Positions 33,086 to 44,000 of a stretch of 64,000 bases of DNA are shown here, one piece after another. The first letter of the stretch is position 1. Every line of letters starts with the position of its first letter. The stretch lies in contig JBAIAA010000262.1 in NCBI GenBank assembly GCA_037893245.1, positions 2,542,001 to 2,606,000 of the forward strand, in the 5' to 3' direction. Source of the DNA: Crossaster papposus (taxonomy: Eukaryota > Echinodermata > Asteroidea > Velatida > Solasteridae). The notes beneath the pieces are model-generated. The model ran no database searches and was not told the origin of the DNA. It saw only the letters and a list, made by a program, of their open reading frames with translations. Both the position numbers and the translations under genes were made by a program.

Positions 33086-34157
33086 TCATGTGAATTTAGA
33101 AACAGCAAACAAAATTAAAGCAGACATTCTAAAAACATTCTAAAATATGTATTACATTTGAATAACAGTGAAGCAAAAATACCTCTTTAGCAGAGCGAGG
33201 TTTTGGTCCTCGGACCTCTGGGTTATGGGCCCAGCACGCTCCCACTGCTCCACTCTGCGTAACTATTTTTAATGAAAATGAAATCACTATCAAGGAAATA
33301 ATTATCCTGAGCAGACCGAGGTTGTGGTCATCCGAACTCTCGGTTACTGACCAAGAAAGTGTCTACTTCGTCACTCTGAGTCGAGTACCTCAAGTCATAC
33401 CAAAAACTTGTTAGCAGAGCGAGGTGTATATCCTCGGACCTCTGGGTTATGGGCCCAGCACGCTTCCACTGCGCTACTCTGCTTCATGTGAATTTAGAAA
33501 CAGCAAACAAAATTAAAGCACACATTCTAAAAACATTCTGAAATATTTATTACATTTGAATAACAGTGAAGCAAAAATACCTCTTTAGCAGAGCGAGGTT
33601 TTGGTCCTCGGACATCTGGGTCATGGGCCCAGCACGCTCCCACAGTTCCACTCTACTCCGTGTAAATTTAGAAACAGCAAACAAAATGAAAGCAGACATT
33701 CTAAAAACATTCTAAAATATTTATTAAATGTGAATAACAGTGAAGCAAAAATACCTCTTTAGCAGAGCGAGGTTTTGGTCTTCGGACCTCTGGGTTATGG
33801 TCCATGCACGCTCCCACTGCTCCACTCTACTTCATGTAAATTTAGAAACAGCAAACAAAATGAAAGCAGACATTCTAAAAACATTCTAAAATATGTATTA
33901 AATGTGAATAACAGTGAAGCAAAAATACCTCTTTAGCAGAGCGAGGTTTTGGTCTTCGGACCTCTGGGTTATGGGCCCAGCACGCTCCCACTGCAACACT
34001 CTGCGTAACTATTTTTAATGAAAATGAAATCACTATCAAGGAAATAATTATCCTGAGCAGACCGAGGTTGTGGTCATCCGAACTCTCGGTTACTGACCAA
34101 GAAAGTGTCTACTTCGTCACTCTGAGTCGAGTACCTCCAGTCATACCAACAACTTGT

Positions 34158-34228
34158 TAGCAGAGCGAGGTTTCGATCCTCGGACCTCTGGGTTATGGGC
34201 CCAGCACGTTCCACTGCGCCACTCTGCT
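34158..34228 (-). pseudogene. iMet copy with G22 deleted
   Basis: Block C member. The following spacer has CTCCATG in place of CTTCATG, shared with the next three. Confidence 0.75.
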
Positions 34229-34553
34229 CCATGTGAATTTAGAAACAGCAAACAAAATGAAAGCAGAAATTCTAAAAACATACTAAAATATGTATTACAT
34301 TGGAATAACATTGAAGCAAAAAAACTCTTTAGCAGAGCGAGGTTTTGGTCTTCGGACCTCTGGGTTATGGGCCCAGCACGCTCCCACTGCAACATTCTGC
34401 GTAACTATTTGTAATGAAAATGAAATCACTATCAAGAAAATAATTATCCTGAGCAGACCGAGGTTGTGGTCATCCGAACTCTCGGTTACTGACCAAGAAA
34501 GTGTCTACTTCGTCACTCTGAGTCGAGTACCTCAAGTCATACCAAAAACTTGT

Positions 34554-34625
34554 TAGCAGAGCGAGGTTTCGATCCTCGCACCTCTGGGTTATGGGCCCAG
34601 CACGCTTCCACTGCGCCACTCTGCT
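34554..34625 (-). tRNA. tRNA-iMet (CAT), C48G variant
   Basis: Single change at C48, the usual partner of G15 in the tRNA elbow. Confidence 0.7.
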
Positions 34626-34951
34626 TCATGTGAATTTAGAAACAGAAAACAAAATGAAAGCAGACATTCTAAAAACATTCTAAAATATGTATTACATTTG
34701 AATAACAGTGAAGCAAAAATAACTCTTTAGCAGAGCGAGGTTTTGGTCCTCGGACCTCTGGGTTATGTGCCAAGCACGCTCCCACTGCAACACTCTGCGT
34801 AACTATTTTTAATGAAAATGAAATCACTATCAAGGAAATAATTATCCTGAGCAGACCGAGGTTGTGGTCATCCGAACTCTCGGTTACTGACCAAGAAAGT
34901 GTCTACTTCGTCACTCTGAGTCGAGTACCTCCAGTCATACCAACAACTTGT

Positions 34952-35022
34952 TAGCAGAGCGAGGTTTCGATCCTCGGACCTCTGGGTTATGGGCCCAGCA
35001 CGTTCCACTGCGCCACTCTGCT
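34952..35022 (-). pseudogene. iMet copy with G22 deleted
   Basis: Block C member with the same spacer variant. Confidence 0.75.
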
Positions 35023-35348
35023 CCATGTGAATTTAGAAACAGCAAACAAAATGAAAGCAGACATTCTAAAAACATTCTAAAATATTTATTACATTTGAAT
35101 AACAGTGAAGCAAAAATACCTCTTTAGCAGAGCGAGGTTTTGGTCCTCGGACCTCTGGGTTATGTGCCAAGCACGCTCCCACTGCAACACTCTGCGTAAC
35201 TATTTTTAATGAAAATGAAATCACTATCAAGGAAATAATTATCCTGAGCAGACCGAGGTTGTGGTCATCCGAACTCTCGGTTACTGATCAAGAAAGTGTC
35301 TACTTCGTCACTCTGAGTCGAGTACCTCAAGTCATACCAAAAACTTGT

Positions 35349-35420
35349 TAGCAGAGCGAGGTTTCGATCCTCGGACCTCTGGGTTATGGGCCCAGCACGC
35401 TTCCACTGCGCCACTCTGCT
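35349..35420 (-). tRNA. tRNA-iMet (CAT), consensus copy
   Basis: The only perfect copy in block C. T5 at 35339-35343. Confidence 0.95.
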
Positions 35421-35522
35421 TCATGTGAATTTAGAAACAGCAAACAAAATTAAAGCAGACATTCTAAAAACATTCTAAAATATGTATTACATTTGAATAA
35501 CAGTGAAGCAAAAATACCTCTT

Positions 35523-35594
35523 TAGCAGAGCGAGGTTTCGATCCTCGGACCTCTGGGTTATTGGTCCAGCACGCTTCCACTGCGCCACTCTGCT
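35523..35594 (-). pseudogene. iMet-derived copy, anticodon AAT, anticodon stem damaged
   Basis: C34A plus G31A, which breaks the last anticodon-stem pair. Acceptor and T-arm intact. Confidence 0.6.
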
Positions 35595-36666
35595 TCATGT
35601 AAATTTAGAAACAGCAAACAAAATTAAAGCAGACATTCTAAAAACATTCTAAAATATGTATTACATTTGAATAACAGTGAAGCAAAAATACCTCTTTAGC
35701 AGAGCGAGGTTTTGGTCCTCGGACCTCTGGGTTATGGGCCCAGCACGCTCCCACTGCTCCACTATGCGTAACTATTTTTAATGAAAATGAAATCACTATC
35801 AAGGAAATAATTATCCTGAGCAGACCGAGGTTGTGGTCATCCGAACTCTCGGTTACTGACCAAGAAAGTGTCTACTTCGTCACTCTGAGTCGAGTACCTC
35901 AAGTCATACCAAAAACTTGTTAGCAGAGCGAGGTATATATCCTCGGACCTCTGGGTTATGGGCCCAGCACGCTTCCACTGCGCTACTCTGCTTCATGTGA
36001 ATTTAGAAACAGCAAACAAAATTAAAGCACACATTCTAAAAACATTCTGAAATATTTATTACATTTGAATAACAGTGAAGCAAAAATACCTCTTTAGCAG
36101 AGCGAGGTTTTTGTCCTCGGACATCTGGGTTATGGGCCCAGCACGCTCCCACTGCTCCACTCTACTTCGTGTAAATTTAGAAACAGCAAACAAAATGAAA
36201 GCAGACATTCTAAAAACATTCTAAAATATTTATTAAATGTGAATAACAGTGAAGCAAAAATACCTCTTTAGCAGAGCGAGGTTTTGGTCTTCGGACCTCT
36301 GGGTTATGGTCCATGCACGCTCCCACTGCTCCACTCTACTTCATGTAAATTTAGAAACAGCAAACAAAATGAAAGCAGACATTCTAAAAACATTCTAAAA
36401 TATGTATTAAATGTGAATAACAGTGAAGCAAAAATACCTCTTTAGCAGAGCGAGGTTTTGGTCTTCGGACCTCTGGGTTATGGGCCCAGCACGCTCCCAC
36501 TGCAACACTCTGCGTAACTATTTTTAATGAAAATGAAATCACTATCAAGGAAATAATTATCCTGAGCAGACCGAGGTTGTGGTCATCCGAACTCTCGGTT
36601 ACTGACCAAGAAAGTGTCTACTTCGTCACTCTGAGTCGAGTACCTCCAGTCATACCAACAACTTGT

Positions 36667-36737
36667 TAGCAGAGCGAGGTTTCGATCCTCGGACCTCTGG
36701 GTTATGGGCCCAGCACGTTCCACTGCGCCACTCTGCT
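36667..36737 (-). pseudogene. iMet copy with G22 deleted
   Basis: Partner of 34158, 2509 bp on. Confidence 0.75.
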
Positions 36738-38206
36738 CCATGTGAATTTAGAAACAGCAAACAAAATGAAAGCAGAAATTCTAAAAACATTCTAAAATAT
36801 GTATTACATTGTAATAACATTGAAGCAAAAAAACTCTTTAGCAGAGCGAGGTTTTGGTCTTCGGACCTCTGGGTTATGGGCCCAGCACGCTCCCACTGCA
36901 ACATTCTGCGTAACTATTTGTAATGAAAATGAAATCACTATCAAGAAAATAATTATCCTGAGCAGACCGAGGTTGTGGTCATCCGAACTCTCGGTTACTG
37001 ACCAAGAAAGTGTCTACTTCGTCACTCTGAGTCGAGTACCTCAAGTCATACCAAAAACTTGTTAGCAGAGCGAGGTTTCGATCCTCGCACCTCTGTGTTA
37101 TGGGCCCAGCACGCTTCCACTGCGCCACTCTGCTTCATGTGAATTTAGAAACAGAAAACAAAATGAAAGCAGACATTCTAAAAACATTCTAAAATATGTA
37201 TTACATTTGAATAACAGTGAAGCAAAAATAACTCTTTAGCAGAGCGAGGTTTTGGTCCTCGGAACTCTGGGTTATGTGCCAAGCACGCTCCCACTGCAAC
37301 ACTCTGCGTAACTATTTTTAATGAAAATGAAATCACTATCAAGGAAATAATTATCCTGAGCAGACCGAGGTTGTGGTCATCCGAACTCTCGGTTACTGAC
37401 CAAGAAAGTGTCTACTTCGTCACTCTGAGTCGAGTACCTCAAGTCATACCAAAAACTTGTTAGCAGAGCGAGGTGTATATCCTCGGACCTCTGGGTTATG
37501 GGCCCAGCACGCTTCCACTGCGCTACTCTGCTGCATGTGAATTTAGAAACAGCAAACAAAATTAAAGCACACATTCTAAAAACATTCTGACATATTTATT
37601 ACATTTGAATAACAGTGAAGCAAAAATACCTCTTTAGCAGAGCGAGGTTTTGGTCCTCGGACATCTGGGTTATGGGCCCAGCACGCTCCCACTGCTCCAC
37701 TCTACTTCGTGTAAATTTAGAAACAGCAAACAAAATGAAAGCAGACATTCTAAAAACATTCTAAAATATTTATTAAATGTGAATAACAGTGAAGCAAAAA
37801 TACCTCTTTAGCAGAGCGAGGTTTTGGTCTTCGGACCTCTGGGTTATGGTCCATGCACGCTCCCACTGCTCCACTCTACTTCATGTAAATTTTGAAACAG
37901 CAAACAAAATTAAAGCAGACATTCTAAAAACATTCTAAAATATTTATTAAATGTGAATAACAGTGAAGCAAAAATACCTCTTTAGCAGAGCGAGGTTTTG
38001 GTCCTCGGACCTCTGGGTTATGGGCCCAGCACGCTCCCACTGCAACACTCTGCGTAACTATTTTTAATGAAAATGAAATCACTATCAAGGAAATAATTAT
38101 CCTGAGCAGACCGAGGTTGTGGTCATCCGAACTCTCGGTTACTGACCAAGAAAGTGTCTACTTCGTCACTCTGAGTCGAGTACCTCCAGTCATACCAACA
38201 ACTTGT

Positions 38207-38277
38207 TAGCAGAGCGAGGTTTCGATCCTCGGACCTCTGGGTTATGGGCCCAGCACGTTCCACTGCGCCACTCTGCT
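38207..38277 (-). pseudogene. iMet copy with G22 deleted
   Basis: Partner of 36667, 1540 bp on. Confidence 0.75.
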
Positions 38278-38602
38278 CCATGTGAATTTAGAAACAGCAA
38301 ACAAAATGAAAGCAGAAATTCTAAAAACATTCTAAAATATGTATTACATTGGAATAACATTGAAGCAAAAAAACTCTTTAGCAGAGCGAGGTTTTGGTCT
38401 TCGGACCTCTGGGTTATGGGCCCAGCACGCTCCCACTGCAACATTCTGCGTAACTATTTGTAATGAAAATGAAATCACTATCAAGAAAATAATTATCCTG
38501 AGCAGACCGAGGTTGTGGTCATCCGAACTCTCGGTTACTGACCAAGAAAGTGTCTACTTCGTCACTCTGAGTCGAGTACCTCAAGTCATACCAAAAACTT
38601 GT

Positions 38603-38674
38603 TAGCAGAGCGAGGTTTCGATCCTCGCACCTCTGGGTTATGGGCCCAGCACGCTTCCACTGCGCCACTCTGCT
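38603..38674 (-). tRNA. tRNA-iMet (CAT), C48G variant
   Basis: Repeat partner of 34554. Confidence 0.7.
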
Positions 38675-39174
38675 TCATGTGAATTTAGAAACAGAAAACA
38701 AAATGAAAGCAGACATTCTAAAAACATTCTAAAATATGTATTACATTTGAATAACAGTGAAGCAAAAATAACTCTTTAGCAGAGCGAGGTTTTGGTCCTC
38801 GGAACTCTGGGTTATGTGCCAAGCACGCTCCCACTGCAACACTCTGCGTAACTATTTTTAATGAAAATGAAATCACTATCAAGGAAATAATTATCCTGAG
38901 CAGACCTAGGTTGTGGTCATCCGAACTCTCGGTTACTGACCAAGAAAGTGTCTACTTCGTCACTCTGAGTCGAGTACCTCAAGTCATACCAAAAACTTGT
39001 TAGCAGAGCGAGGTTTCGATCCTCGGACCTCTGGGTTATGGGCCCAGCCCGATTCCACTGCGCAAATCTGCTTCATGTGAATTTAGAAACAGCAAACAAA
39101 ATTAAAGCAGACATTCTAAAAACATTCTAAAATATGTATTACATTTGAATAACAGTGAAGCAAAAATACCTCTT

Positions 39175-39246
39175 TAGCAGAGCGAGGTTTCGATCCTCGG
39201 ACCTCTGGGTTATTGGCCCAGCACGCTTCCACTGCGCCACTCTGCT
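39175..39246 (-). tRNA. iMet-bodied tRNA with anticodon AAT
   Basis: Single change C34A from consensus gives AAT, complementary to AUU. Every stem and both boxes are intact. The best-preserved AAT copy. Confidence 0.8.
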
Positions 39247-40318
39247 TCATGTGAATTTAGAAACAGCAAACAAAATTAAAGCAGACATTCTAAAAACATT
39301 CTAAAATATGTATTACATTTGAATAACAGTGAAGCAAAAATACCTCTTTAGCAGAGCGAGGTTTTGGTCCTCGGACCTCTGGGTTATGGGCCCAGCACGC
39401 TCCCACTACTCCACTCTACTTCATGTAAATTCAGAAACAGCACACAAAATTAAAGCAGACATTTTAAAAACATTCTAAAATATTTAGTAAATTTGAATAA
39501 CAGTGAAGCAAAAATAACACTTTAACAGAGCGAGGTTTTGGTCTTCGGACCTCTGGGTTATGTGCAAAGCACGCTCCCACTGCAACACTCTGCGTAACTA
39601 TTTTTAATGAAAATGAAATCACTATCAACGAAATAATTATCCTGAGCAGACCGAGGTTGTGGTCATCCGAACTCTCGGTTACTGACCAAGAAAGTGTCTA
39701 CTTCGTCACTCTGAGTCGAGTACCTCAAGTCATACCAAAAACTTGTTAGCAGAGCGAGGTTTCTATCCTCGGACCTCTGGGTTATGGGCCCAGCACGCTT
39801 CCACTGCGCTACTCTGCTTCATGTGAATTTAGAAACAGCAAACAAAATTAAAGCAGACATTCTAAAAACATTCTAAAATATGTATTACATTTGATTAACA
39901 GTGAAGCAAAAATACCTCTTTAGCAGAGCGAGGTTTTGGTCCTCAGACCTCTGGGTTATGGGCCCAGCACGCTCACACTGCTCCACTCTACTTCATGTAA
40001 ATTTAGAAACAGCAATCAAAATGAAAGCAGACATTCTAAAAACATTCTAAAATATTTATTAAATTTGAATAACAGTTAAGCAAATATACCTCTTTAGCAG
40101 AGCGAGGTTTTGGTCTTCGGACCTCTGGGTTATGGGCCCAGCACGCTCCCACTGCAACACTCTGCGTAACTATCTTTCCTGAAAATGAAATCACTATCAA
40201 GGAAATAATTATCCTGAGCAGACCGAGGTTGTGGTCATCCGAACTCTCGGTTACTTACCAAGAAAGTGTCTACTTCGTCACTCTGAGTCGAGTACCTCAA
40301 GTCATACCAAAAACTTGT

Positions 40319-40390
40319 TAGCAGAGCGAGGTTTTGATCCTCGGACCTCTGGGTTATGGGCCCAGCACGCTTCCACTGCGCCACTCTGCT
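40319..40390 (-). tRNA. tRNA-iMet (CAT), G57A variant
   Basis: Single T-loop change, purine to purine. This is one of the two T-loop changes that define classes 2 and 3, so it may be an intermediate or a conversion product. Confidence 0.8.
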
Positions 40391-40643
40391 TCATGTGAAT
40401 TTAGAAACAGCAAACAAAATGAAAGCAGACATTCTAAAAACATTCTAAAATATGTATTACATTTGAATAACAGTGAAGCAAAAATACCTCTTTAGCAGAG
40501 CGAGGTTTTGGTCTTCGGACCTCTGGGTTAAGGGCCCAGTACGCTCCCACTGCACCACTCTGCGTAACTATTTTTAATGAAAATGAAATCACTATCAAGG
40601 ACATAATTATACTTTTCAGACCGAGGTTTCTAAATTCACATGA

Positions 40644-40715
40644 AGCAGAGTGACGCAGTGGAAGCGTGCTGGGCCCATAACCCAGAGGTCCGAGGATCGA
40701 AACCTCGCTCTGCTA
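40644..40715 (+). tRNA. tRNA-iMet (CAT) on the plus strand
   Basis: Class 1 copy in the inverted segment, with one change (G10A, making A10:U25 from G10:U25). Full acceptor, anticodon and T arms. T5 at 40721-40725. The only complete plus-strand copy. Confidence 0.9.
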
Positions 40716-40746
40716 ACAAGTTTTTGGTATGACTTGAGGTACTCGA

Positions 40747-40818
40747 CTCAGAGTGACGAAGTAGACACTTTCTTGGTCAGTAACCGAGAGTTCGGATGAC
40801 CACAACCTCGGTATGCTC
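40747..40818 (+). pseudogene. AGT tRNA-like copy on the plus strand (inverted segment)
   Basis: Same element as at 368-439, here reversed with the rest of the inverted segment. It starts with CTCAGAG and ends GTATGCTC. Confidence 0.65.
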
Positions 40819-40860
40819 AGGATAATTATTTCCTTGATAGTGATTTCATTTTCATTAAAA

Positions 40861-40913
40861 CGTGCTGGGCCCATAACCCAGAGGTCCGAAGACCAAAACC
40901 TCGCTCTGATAAA
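40861..40913 (+). pseudogene. 5'-truncated class 3 iMet copy
   Basis: Begins in the D-arm (CGTGCTGGG) directly after the ATTAAAA of the spacer, so the acceptor 5' strand and most of the D-arm are gone. The CAT anticodon arm and T-arm remain, and a T5 run follows. Confidence 0.75.
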
Positions 40914-41017
40914 GAGGTATTTTTGCTTCACTGTTATTCAAATTGAATAAATATTTTAGAATGTTTTTTAGAATGTCTGCTTTCATTTTGATTGCTGTTT
41001 CTAAATTTACATGAAGT

Positions 41018-41057
41018 AGAGTGGAGCAGTGTGAGCACGCTCCCACTGCACCACTCT
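41018..41057. repeat. Near-palindrome at the inversion junction
   Basis: Two 19-base arms with two mismatches and a 2-base centre (AC at 41037-41038), made of a class 2 tRNA 5' half joined to a class 3 tRNA 5' half in opposite orientation. Such joints arise from template switching or fold-back repair. Confidence 0.85.
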
Positions 41058-44000
41058 GCGTAACTATTTTTAATGAAAATGAAATCACTATCAAGGACAT
41101 AATTATCCTTTGCAGACCGAGGTTGCGGTCATCCGAAATATCGGTTAATGGCCAAGAAAGTGTCTACTTCGTCACTCTGAGTCGAGTACCTCAAGTCACA
41201 CCAAAAACTTGTTAGCAGAGCGAGGTTTCGATACTCGGACCTCTGGGTTAAGGGCCCAGCACGCTTCCACTGCGCCACTCTACTTCATGTAAATTTAGAA
41301 ACAGCAAACAAAATGAAAGCAGACATTCTAAAAACATTCTAAAATATTTATTAAATTTGAATAACAGTTAAGCAAATATACCTCTTTAGCAGAGCGAGGT
41401 TTTGGTCTTCGGACCTCTGGGTTATGGGCCCAGCACGCTCCCACTTCTCCACTCTACTTCATGTAAATTTAGAAACAGCAAACAAAATGAAAGCAGACAT
41501 TCTACAAACATTCTAAAATATTTATTAAATTTGATTAACAGTGAAGCAAAAATACCTATTTAGCAGAGCGAGGTTTTGGTCCTCGGACATCTGGGTTATG
41601 GGACCAGCACGCTCACACTGCTCCACTCTACTTCATGTAAATTTAGAAACAGCAATCAAAATGAAAGCAGACATTATAAAAACATTCTAAAATATTTATT
41701 CAATTTGAATAACAGTGAAGCAAAAATACCTCTTTAGCAGAGCGAGGTTTTGGTCTTCGGACCTCTGGGTTATGGGCCCAGCACGTTCCCACTGCAACAC
41801 TCTGCGTAACTATTTTTAATGAAAATGAAATCACTATCAAGGAAATAATTATTCTGAGCAGACCGAGGTTGTGGTCATCCGAACTCTCGGTTACTGACCA
41901 AGAAAGTGTCTACTTCGTCACTCTGAGTCGAGTACCTCAAGTCATACCAAAAACTTGATAGCAGAGCGAGGTTTCGATCTTTGGACATCTTGGTTAAGGG
42001 CCCAGCACGCTTCCACTGCGCCACTCTGCTTCATGTGAATTTAAAAACAGCAAACAAAATTAAAGCAGACATTCTAAAAACATTCTAAAATATTTATTAA
42101 ATTTGAATAACAGTGAAGCAAAAATACCTCTTTAGCAGAGCGAGGTTTTGGTCCTCGGACATCTGGGTTATGGGCCCAGCACGCTCACACTGCTCCAATC
42201 TACTTCATGTAAATTTAGAAACAGCAAACAAAATGAAAGCAGACATTCTAAAAACATTCTAAAATATTTATTAAATTTGAATAACAGTGAAGCAAAAATA
42301 CCTCTTTAGCAGAGCGAGGTTTTGGTCCTCGGACATCTGGGTTATGGGCCCAGCACGCTCACACTGCTCCACTCTACTTCATGTAAATTTAGAAACAGCA
42401 ATCAAAATGAAAGCAGACATTATAAAAACATTTTAAAATATTTATTCAATTTGAATAACAGTGAAGCAAAAATACCTCTTTAGCACAGCGAGGTTTTGGT
42501 CTTCGGACCTCTGGGTTATGGGCCCAGCACGTTCCCACTGCAACACTCTGCGTAACTATTTTTAATGAAAATGAAATCACTATCAAGGAAATAATTATTC
42601 TGAGCAGACCGAGGTTGTGGTCATCCGAACTCTCGGTTACTGACCAAGAAAGTGTCTACTTCGTCACTCTGAGTCGAGTACCTCAAGTCATACCAAAAAC
42701 TTGTTAGCAGAGCGAGGTTTCGATCTTTGGACATCTTGGTTAAGGGCCCAGCACGCTCACACTGCTCCACTCTACTTCATGTAAATTTAGAAACAGCAAT
42801 CAAAATGAAAGCAGACATTATAAAAACATTCTAAAATATTTATTCAATTTGAATAACAGTGAAGCAAAAATACCTCTTTAGCACAGCGAGGTTTTGGTCT
42901 TCGGACCTCTGGGTTATGGGCCCAGCACGTTCCCACTGCAACACTCTGCGTAACTATTTTTAATGAAAATGAAATCACTATCAAGGAAATAATTATTCTG
43001 AGCAGACCGAGGTTGTGGTCATCCGAACTCTCGGTTACTGACCAAGAAAGTGTCTACTTCGTCACTCTGAGTCGAGTACCTCAAGTCATACCAAAAACTT
43101 GTTAGCAGAGCGAGGTTTCGATCTTTGGACATCTTGGTTAAGGGCCCAGCACGCTTCCACTGCGCCACTCTACTTCATGTAAATTTAGAAACAGCAAACA
43201 AAATGAAAGCAGACATTCTAAAAACATTCTAAAATATTTATTAAATTTGAATAACAGTTAAGCAAATATACCTCTTTAGCAGAGCGAGGTTTTGGTCTTC
43301 GGACCTCTGGGTTATTGGCCCAGCACGCTCCCACTGCAACACTCTGCGTAACTATTTTTAATGAAAATGAAATCACTATCAAGGAAATAATTATTCTGAG
43401 CAGACCGAGGTTGTGGTCATCCGAACTCTCGGTTACTGACCAAGAAAGTGTCTACTTCGTCACTCTGAGTCGAGTACCTCAAGTCATACCAAAAACTTGT
43501 TAGCAGAGCGAGGTTTCGATCTTTGGACATCTTGGTTAAGGGCCCAGCACGCTTCCACTGCGCCACTCTGCTTCATGTGAATTTAGAAACAGCAAACAAA
43601 ATTAAAGCAGACATTCTAAAAACATTCTAAAATATTTATTAAATTTGAATAACAGTGAAGCAAAAATACCTCTTTAGCAGAGCGAGGTTTTGGTCCTCGG
43701 ACATCTGGGTTATGGGCCCAGCACGCTCACACTGCTCCAATCTACTTCATGTAAATTTAGAAACAGCAAACAAAATGAAAGCAGACATTCTAAAAACATT
43801 CTAAAATATTTATTAAATTTGAATAACAGTGAAGCAAAAATACCTCTTTAGCAGAGCGAGGTTTTGGTCCTCGGACATCTGGGTTATGGGCCCAGCACGC
43901 TCACACTGCTCCACTCTACTTCATGTAAATTTAGAAACAGCAATCAAAATGAAAGCAGACATTATAAAAACATTTTAAAATATTTATTCAATTTGAATAA

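Larger units (their letters stand above)
11908..33187 (-). repeat. tRNA-iMet tandem array, block B (best-preserved part)
   Basis: One hundred and twelve units. Class 2 starts: 14292, 15436, 16580, 17152, 17724, 18246, 18992, 19166, 21229, 21403, 22720, 22894, 25181, 25927, 26499, 27070, 28612, 29184, 31298, 31870, 32616. Class 3 starts: 12354, 12751, 13323, 13720, 14466, 14864, 15610, 16008, 16754, 17326, 18420, 19514, 19911, 20657, 21751, 22148, 23242, 23639, 24211, 24609, 25355, 26101, 26673, 27244, 27642, 28040, 28786, 29358, 29930, 30328, 30726, 31472, 32044, 32790. Class 1 copies are entered individually. Twenty of the 27 perfect copies in the window lie here. Many class 3 copies here have A33 (plus strand TATGTGCC), which breaks the loop further. 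Confidence 0.95.
33412..38999 (-). repeat. Higher-order repeat marked by a rewritten T-loop, steps 2509 and 1540 bp
   Basis: The marker copies at 33412, 35921 and 37461 share a T-loop change seen nowhere else. The G22-deleted copies at 34158, 36667 and 38207 follow the same spacing. Confidence 0.8.
33188..40626 (-). repeat. tRNA-iMet tandem array, block C
   Basis: Thirty-nine units, more degenerate than block B. Class 2 starts: 33586, 33760, 36095, 36269, 37635, 37809, 39349, 39921. Class 3 starts: 33188, 33934, 34330, 34728, 35125, 35697, 36443, 36839, 37237, 37983, 38379, 38777, 39523, 40095, 40493. Decayed class 1: 33412, 35921 and 37461 (T-loop rewritten, plus strand GTGTATATCC or GTATATATCC), 37063 (C48G plus an anticodon-stem change), 39001 (several changes), 39747 (T-loop G57 lost). 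Only 35349 is a perfect copy. The last unit, 40493, runs into the inverted segment inside its AGT tRNA-like copy. Confidence 0.93.
40627..41036 (+). repeat. Inverted segment of the array
   Basis: About 410 bp reads in the opposite direction: spacer, class 1 iMet, AGT tRNA-like copy, part of a class 3 copy, spacer, and the 5' part of a class 2 copy. The left junction lies in an AGT tRNA-like copy at GAGGTTT, with 2-3 bp of shared sequence. The right junction lies inside a tRNA 5' half, where it makes a near-palindrome. Confidence 0.9.
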
